64,000 bases of DNA, from contig VTPC01001919.1 of the NCBI GenBank assembly GCA_011009095.1, forward strand, positions 16,730 through 80,729, given 5' to 3'. The position numbers were made by a program, and so were the translations under genes. Origin of the DNA: Ignelater luminosus. Its lineage: Eukaryota > Arthropoda > Insecta > Coleoptera > Elateridae. Shown here piece after piece: positions 57,950 through 64,000 of this stretch; positions within the stretch are counted from its first letter, which is position 1, and every line of letters starts with the position of its first letter. The notes beneath the pieces are model-generated. The model ran no database searches. It was not told the origin of the DNA and was given only the letters and a program-made list of their open reading frames with translations.

Positions 57950-58440
57950 CGGTGGTAAAATTCTTCCTCGAGTTTTCTGTGTATCAATGAAAAATGCACC
58001 CACTTTCGTTTTTTGCTTGTTGTTGCCTTGTCTTTATTCAAAAATGCAATCATACCTAAGTCTTCATCATTAAAGTTTTGGAACATATTGCAGTTGCTTC
58101 ATGATATTTTATAATAATAAGTCAAATATGGTTTGAACACTCATAACAGATTTTTAAAATATAAAAAATAATTGTGGTATGAGCTTTGTAGTGTAAACAA
58201 CCTATGAGTGTAAGCAGACTTTGAGCTTCTCACAAGCATTGTGTGAGCTTACCTATAATGCAAATAAACCTTAAAGAACTATAGATAAGAGATGGACTAA
58301 GGTATGTACTAACCAGGGCTGTTGTACTGAACATTGAAAGAACTTGGAATATTTACTTAAGTAAAAAGGGTGCTTACATAAAATACTTAAGTACTGTGAA
58401 AATAAATAGATACTTATACTTAAGTTTCAGGTACCTTCTT
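57950..58440. repeat. Copy 2 of the 0.47 kb repeat flanking IDGF C
   Basis: Direct-orientation partner of 53635-54105. It overlaps the left tip of the hAT element starting at 58314, showing that the repeat includes both unique flank and element tip. Confidence 0.65.
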
Positions 58441-60129
58441 AATTTACTATTGTACTTAATATTTGAAAATAGCATTTGTATTTACTTGGGACTTTAAGTT
58501 TAGTACTTAAGCACTGTGAAAATAAGTAGGTACAGGTATGAATAAAAAGTACTTAAAACTGAGTTTTAAGTATTTTCACTAAAAATCATTGCTTTAAGTA
58601 GTAAATTTCAAGTAAGTACTGAATAGCATTGAATTCAAATAACTATTACTAAAAATCATTCAGATAACTCATATTATTGTCGGGTGGGTAAATGAACATC
58701 AGTCAAATAATTGAATAAGTTTAATATTTGATCAGTCAAGACATTATAAACTTCTTTAGCAAAGTAAAAAATATATTAATAAGCATTTATTGTTATTCTT
58801 ATTATTTTATTATGTTAAGGTTTAGAAATACAAAAATATGTAAGAACATACAGGTGTCCCAATTTTGATGCTCACTATTGGGATCTCGTAAGTTGTAAGA
58901 GGTACGAAATCAGTTAAATTAGAAAAGTTTTGGCTATTTCAGAAATCAGTTTACTTATGCTTTTGTTTTTTCAACAAAGTTCATGGCCTACTAGATATTT
59001 GCTAAAAACGAAATTATCTTATTTTTTAAAAGTGAAATATCTCAGAAACGAGCAGATAGAAAAGAACAGCAAAGAAGGTGTGTTTTAGAGAATTTAATCC
59101 AAAACGCAAAAAAATTATTTTCGCAATTGTCTTTTGTTTTACTTCGACGGTGAAACGTAAATCCAAATTTTTTCTAATGGAACGCCTACTTGATTTCCAT
59201 ATTACTGAACTGCATGCCTTAAATGCTTTTCAGTGATACATGGTTTGACATAGCTATTCTTTTGTTTTACCGAGTTATGAAGTGAAAATCATTTTTCATC
59301 ATAGTGTGCCATGACATGTAACACACAAAGTCGTGGAGTTTTATAAAGAAATTTATTTGTTATGCAAAAATTGCTAAAACAAAATAAATACGCTTTTATG
59401 GGGCATTAGATGCTTATTTGATGCTATCTGTGGATGCTCAGTAAAGTATCTTAAAAGTGCCTTTTATTTTGTTTTAGCAATTGTTACATAACAAATGTAA
59501 TTTATGTGACAAAAACCAATGATTTTCATGTTTAAAGCCATGGCACACTAAGTGGGAAATGCTTTTTATTTTTTAAAAAATAAGATAATTTCGTTTTTAG
59601 CAAATATCTAGTAAGCTGTGAACTTTTTTGAAAAAACAAAAGCATAAGTAAACTGATCTTCAAAATAGCCAAAACTTTTCTAATTTAACCGACTTCGTAT
59701 CTCTTACAATTTCCGAGATCCCAATAGTGAGCATCGAAATTGGGACACACTGTATATCAAAACCATCAACCTCAAGAATACTTGCACATTGAATTGAAGT
59801 CTTGTATTGAACTAAAAGACAATATTCTGTACATATTCAGTAACAACTTACAAAGTGCAATAAATCACTCAACATTTTTCCAGCACTAAACTGTTAAAGA
59901 AACTTTTTTGAAATTGTAAATTTTAATTGTTTAACATCAATTTAAAAACTTCTATAGCATATAATTAAATATCTCAAATAAATCATTCAATTATTTAAAT
60001 CTCTCGATCAGTAAAATCATTGGATTATGTCCATCACTACTTATATAAAATATGTATATTGGTACTTGTACTTGAATCTCGTCTCACAAAATACTTAAGT
60101 ATTTTTCATAGATACTTGCAACAGCTTTG
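58314..60129. mobile_element. Non-autonomous hAT-like element with nested foldback
   Basis: The tips CAGGGCTGTTG (58314) and CAACAGCTTTG (to 60129) are imperfect inverted repeats. They are flanked by the 8-bp target duplication GTACTAAC (58306-58313) and ATACTAAC (60130-60137). Subterminal regions are full of ACTTAAGT and AAGTACTT repeats, as in many hAT elements. No transposase frame was found. It is interrupted by the foldback element at 58851-59752. Confidence 0.65.
58851..59752. mobile_element. Foldback element, CAGTGTGTCC tips (copy 2)
   Basis: Close relative of 9034-9938 over its full 0.9 kb, including CGACGGTGAAACGTAAATCC near 59145 (CGGCGGTGAAACG in copy 1). The left tip is slightly decayed (CAGGTGTCCC); the right ends GGGACACACTG before TATA. 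It is inserted in the hAT-like element. Confidence 0.75.
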
Positions 60130-63100
60130 ATACTAACAAAATACTAGTTGTCCAGGGATGAGGCTAGAGATAAAGACCTGCAAGGTAAAAGACAAATGAG
60201 ATCAAAGCTAAGGTTAAAGGAAATTGATGAAGCAAAGCAGACAAAGTGGGGTAACCTATGCGATTACGCCACAAACGTTCAAACTGCTTACCACAGACCA
60301 GTACACACATCTAGAAGATATAGGTACTTTTACATTTGTCATACCTAATGGCACACAAAAAATTCTTCTCGTAGCCAAACCCTATTGATTAAGAATAACT
60401 ATGCATGTTTGATTAGAACAAAAAATTAGGTAAAGACTTTTGATGGCGTCTGCTTTACAAATGGTATAAAACTTCAACAGAATTATTACATTTCTTGTGC
60501 TTCCTTGCATAAAATTTGTTTTACTTAACATTAATAGATTATGATGCAAAGTGAATACAGGAAGTGTAAAAAATACTAACATCTTTAATATCTATTATAA
60601 AACAATTATTTTTTAAAATTTTCTTACCTCTAATGACATGGACTGCATGTGACCTTGGATGTTGCCAGAGCTGCAATTTCCTGTTATTAGCTTCATGCAC
60701 TTCACATACACATCTTGGCCATAAGACAGCTATTGTGAGTATGCTACCGCAATAATTATTATGTTTATATTATACAGTCATCCTTACTCTCGTGAAGTTT
60801 GCCTGACGAATAGGTGCAGGACAATTGACTTAATAAATCTTTGCACTGCGCTGCCATCAAATTACAAGGACAGTAGTAAGGCTACCAAACTATTTCAATA
60901 AAATTTTCAATTATTTGAAGATGAATAACAAATCATATTAGTAAACTAATTTATTGTTTCTGCAAAATTACATGAAATTTGTTATGTTACGTATATTTTA
61001 CATAAACTCTTAATATTAGAGGTTAAACAACAAAGTATTTTAACATAAATACTACATTCTTTTTTATTAGTGATAAAGTAAATTCTAACATATTTACTAT
61101 GATAATAATAATAATAGTCAGTCACGTAAAAGCAAACACAGACATAGATTTATCACTAAAAATATACATCTACATACAGTATGGCAGTACGAAACAATAA
61201 AGAATAGAAAGAAAGATTAGTTTGCTATAAAATTTGTACAAATAATCATTAGAAATTACAAAAACTTATAACTATTCGTTTATAATAACCCTGTGATTTG
61301 ATAAAATATATGTGGATTAATTAATTAATTGGAGTTTAATAAATTGATCACACGTTTAGATTAGGACAGTGCAGGGTATGGTGCATAATAAATATGCAAA
61401 ATACATATTAATGAAAAAAACAATTAAGGCCCATATGTTTTTTAATATATATATGTATATATTAATATTATTCTACAAAATATGATATACACATTAGGTA
61501 CTAGCATTACCGGGACCATCACATTCTAGAACTAGTGAGTAACTTACATTGATTTACTAACTTATTCTCAATTAGGTAATTGATACTTTAGATAAGTGCT
61601 TAATTTGCAATTCAATCTCTATTATGTCTGTCATATATTTAAATAAGAATGTTTTTAAAATATTTTATATAACCTAACTCATATGGTATTTAAAAACCTA
61701 ATACACATTTTAAAAAATTCAATTAACAATAATTGTGATTTCTTTAACAGAACTAATCTTAATTAGTTAACTATTTTTCGTACAATCGGTAACTAGCAAC
61801 CTTTTCTTTATTGTTTTTGTTTTAGCAAAGACATTCTAAGCTTATAATTAAGTACTTAAATTCTGTCAGATACTTTTTATTTGTCACTCATCTAGTAGGC
61901 AGTTAACAAAAAGGTACTTTAATTTAGCAAGGGACTTTGATCATTATTTAATTAATAGTAACAAAAGTATTCATTTCGATTTTCTTTCAATTTCTTCGTA
62001 TCTATTATATTATAAGCAAGCATTAAGTTTTTTGTCTAAATAAATCTGTTACTATCTATATTCGATGTATTTCTAATGAACTGTAAAACTAACTATTATT
62101 TATGTAGATAGGCCTCCCGTATAGAAATTTTCCTGACATTTTCAAAATACTTTCGTATTACATTTGTAAACTTTTTGTTATAAATTAATTTTGTATTAAA
62201 TTATTGACTAGGTATAAAATGACTGGAAAACAAAATTGTGTAATATAAAATAAATGCTACTCTTACTATGGAACAACCATACAATTAATATTTCAAATAC
62301 ATCAACCTGTTGTCCTAATGTTTACTAAAAAATGATTAAGTCAAATAGAGGTTTAAAGTAACATACAGTTGATTCCAGATCTAGTCAAAAGGTTATACTA
62401 GACTCCTCCATTAAGGACATTAATAACCTTGACATATTTTTGATAAACGATGATACTAATAACTTCTGCTACTTCATAGCACATTCGTAAAATAATAATA
62501 ACTATATCAAGATTGTTTTTTATGATTTTAATGCTTACAATTTGGATTGATCCGGAATAAACTGTATTAATAATAAAAATTGATGCAATAATACATATGA
62601 TAACACCAAATTAGTTGACTGCAATATAAATATTTCGATAAGATAATATACACAACCTAAGAACAATAATAATTACAATTCTTATGAAACAATTGACATT
62701 TAATATCATGCAGTAACTAATGTCTTTGGTTTAATCAAAATTCAATGACTTGGATGTAAAATGAGCACTGAGATTGTTATATGAAAAATAAACATGTTTA
62801 TTGATAAACAAAAGAATTTATTAATAATGTGGAATAATGTGAAGTAACATCATACATACTCACTATCTTTCACAGCCTACCCTAATATTCAATAATACAC
62901 TTGTGACTATGATATGATTGATAAATGATTGTGAGGTTAAATAAATATTTCTGGACTAGTTTACTTATTAAAAGTAAAATGCTCACAAGTCAAATAGAAA
63001 TAGATATCAATTTAAATTGTTGTTTTTCCAAAAACACATCAAAATCCAAACAACACCATGGTTACAGCCTCCGTTGTTAGATATTCACTATCAATATAAA

Positions 63101-64000
63101 ATGTAACTTTTAAAACTTGTTTCTTGCAAATAGGATAGAGAAATTGTTTGTTTCTTTTCGAAGAGTAAAACAATTTGCAAAGGCTTTGAACTAAACAAGA
63201 GGGCTAATGGCAGGAAATAGAATGAGAAATAAATATATAGAATGCTAAGGCTAAGGAACATCGGTGTAAATGACAGTCTTAAATAAAAGTAACAATAATA
63301 TGTTTCAAGTATTTCATATCTCCACTGATACCACCACCAATTAATGAAAGATCAAGAAAAAAAAACTGGTAATGAGAAACATTAAAAGGAAAAAGTCAAA
63401 GTGTTGATTTGCATTCAAAGCTTTCAATTTGCATGTTTGACAACTAACAAATGAAATTTTCATCATTTTCATCCATAGACTACAATAATTTCATAGCCAA
63501 GTTGATCTAGCACAAATATTACAATTTTAATATCAAATTAAAATGACCTATGATATAATCCATAATGTGATTGCAGCTTAAGCAATTTTCATTTGTTTTT
63601 CTTTATATTCAGGGTTGCCAGGTCTAGGACTTTTAAATTTAATCTAGTACAAAAGTACAACCATAAAAATCAGATACGAAAATAAACTACATGTTAAATC
63701 ATGAGACTGGAAAATTAAGTTTTGGCCAATCTTAGTAAACAAGACTAATTTCAGTTTTTTAAAAAGAATGAGTTTAAATCATTATATTACTGTATTATTC
63801 TGTTATTCACTTATAACTGTTTGAAAATAAAAGAAATTTTTCTATTGGTAACAAAATTTATATGGCACACTCTGCAGGATTGCTCAAACATTTTGTTGAA
63901 ATGAAGAGTGTTTTTACACTTGAAAATCAAAAAAAGGAACCAGGAAAATCCCAGATGTGATTCAGTTAAGAGGCTAAAATCACCAAGGGTTTGCAAGAAC
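60130..64000. other. AT-rich DNA, no gene established
   Basis: Long A/T-rich sequence with short direct A/T repeats. Apart from the candidate exon at 60628-60729, no coding stretch, RNA gene or transposon end was recognised. It could be intron or UTR of a gene beyond the window. Confidence 0.35.
60628..60729 (-). CDS. Candidate internal exon of an unidentified minus-strand gene
   Basis: On the minus strand an AG acceptor (CTCACAATAG) is followed by exactly 34 open codons, LSYGQDVYVKCMKLITGN then CSSGNIQGHMQSMSLE, and then a GTAAG donor. Both junctions are phase 0. The acceptor lacks a good pyrimidine tract. The sequence is more GC-rich and less repetitive than its surroundings, which favours a real exon. 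No family was recognised. Confidence 0.35.

Overview
This window is nuclear DNA of an insect, probably a beetle. The evidence is AT-rich intergenic DNA, short GT-AG introns, several mariner transposons, an R1-type LINE and a cluster of imaginal disc growth factor (IDGF) genes, which are chitinase-like proteins typical of insects. The order is an inference; nothing in the window fixes the species. There is a 400-base assembly gap at 45763-46162.

Layout. (1) 1805-14225, plus strand: the 3' eleven exons of a ZMYND8-type chromatin reader (bromodomain, PWWP, long Ser/Asp-rich linker, coiled coil, MYND finger). Its 6.8 kb intron (4457-11298) is packed with transposons: a TIR element, a foldback MITE, a mariner, and a three-level nest of a Tc1-like relic, a PIF/Harbinger-like element and a foldback element. 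(2) 19588-20409, plus strand: a complete four-exon SPRYD7-type gene. (3) 23302-25433: a 2.1 kb element with matching inverted ends, dense ACGT motifs at both ends, and a broken spliced gene resembling the DUF4806 family; this is the least familiar structure here. (4) 25929-30215: a composite with 37-bp inverted ends holding a dead mariner and a 5'-truncated R1-clade LINE. (5) 30540-40370, 46935-50126 and 54888-57636, all minus strand: three tandem IDGF paralogues (A, B, C) with the same seven-exon structure. A and B are intact; C is a pseudogene. (6) 60130-64000: AT-rich DNA with at most one candidate exon.

The IDGF cluster is the functional centre. A and B encode secreted GH18-fold proteins of 434 and 432 residues. 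At the catalytic Glu position A carries Gln, as Drosophila IDGFs do, while B keeps Glu but lacks the preceding Asp. All three copies share a block of about 33 bp, some 85 bp upstream of the start codon. A and B also share a conserved block in intron 1, which C has lost. C has two in-frame stops, a 20-codon deletion that removes the active-site segment, and a mutated poly(A) signal.

All exon boundaries were derived by hand from splice sites and protein similarity. For each complete gene the exon lengths sum to a whole number of codons.
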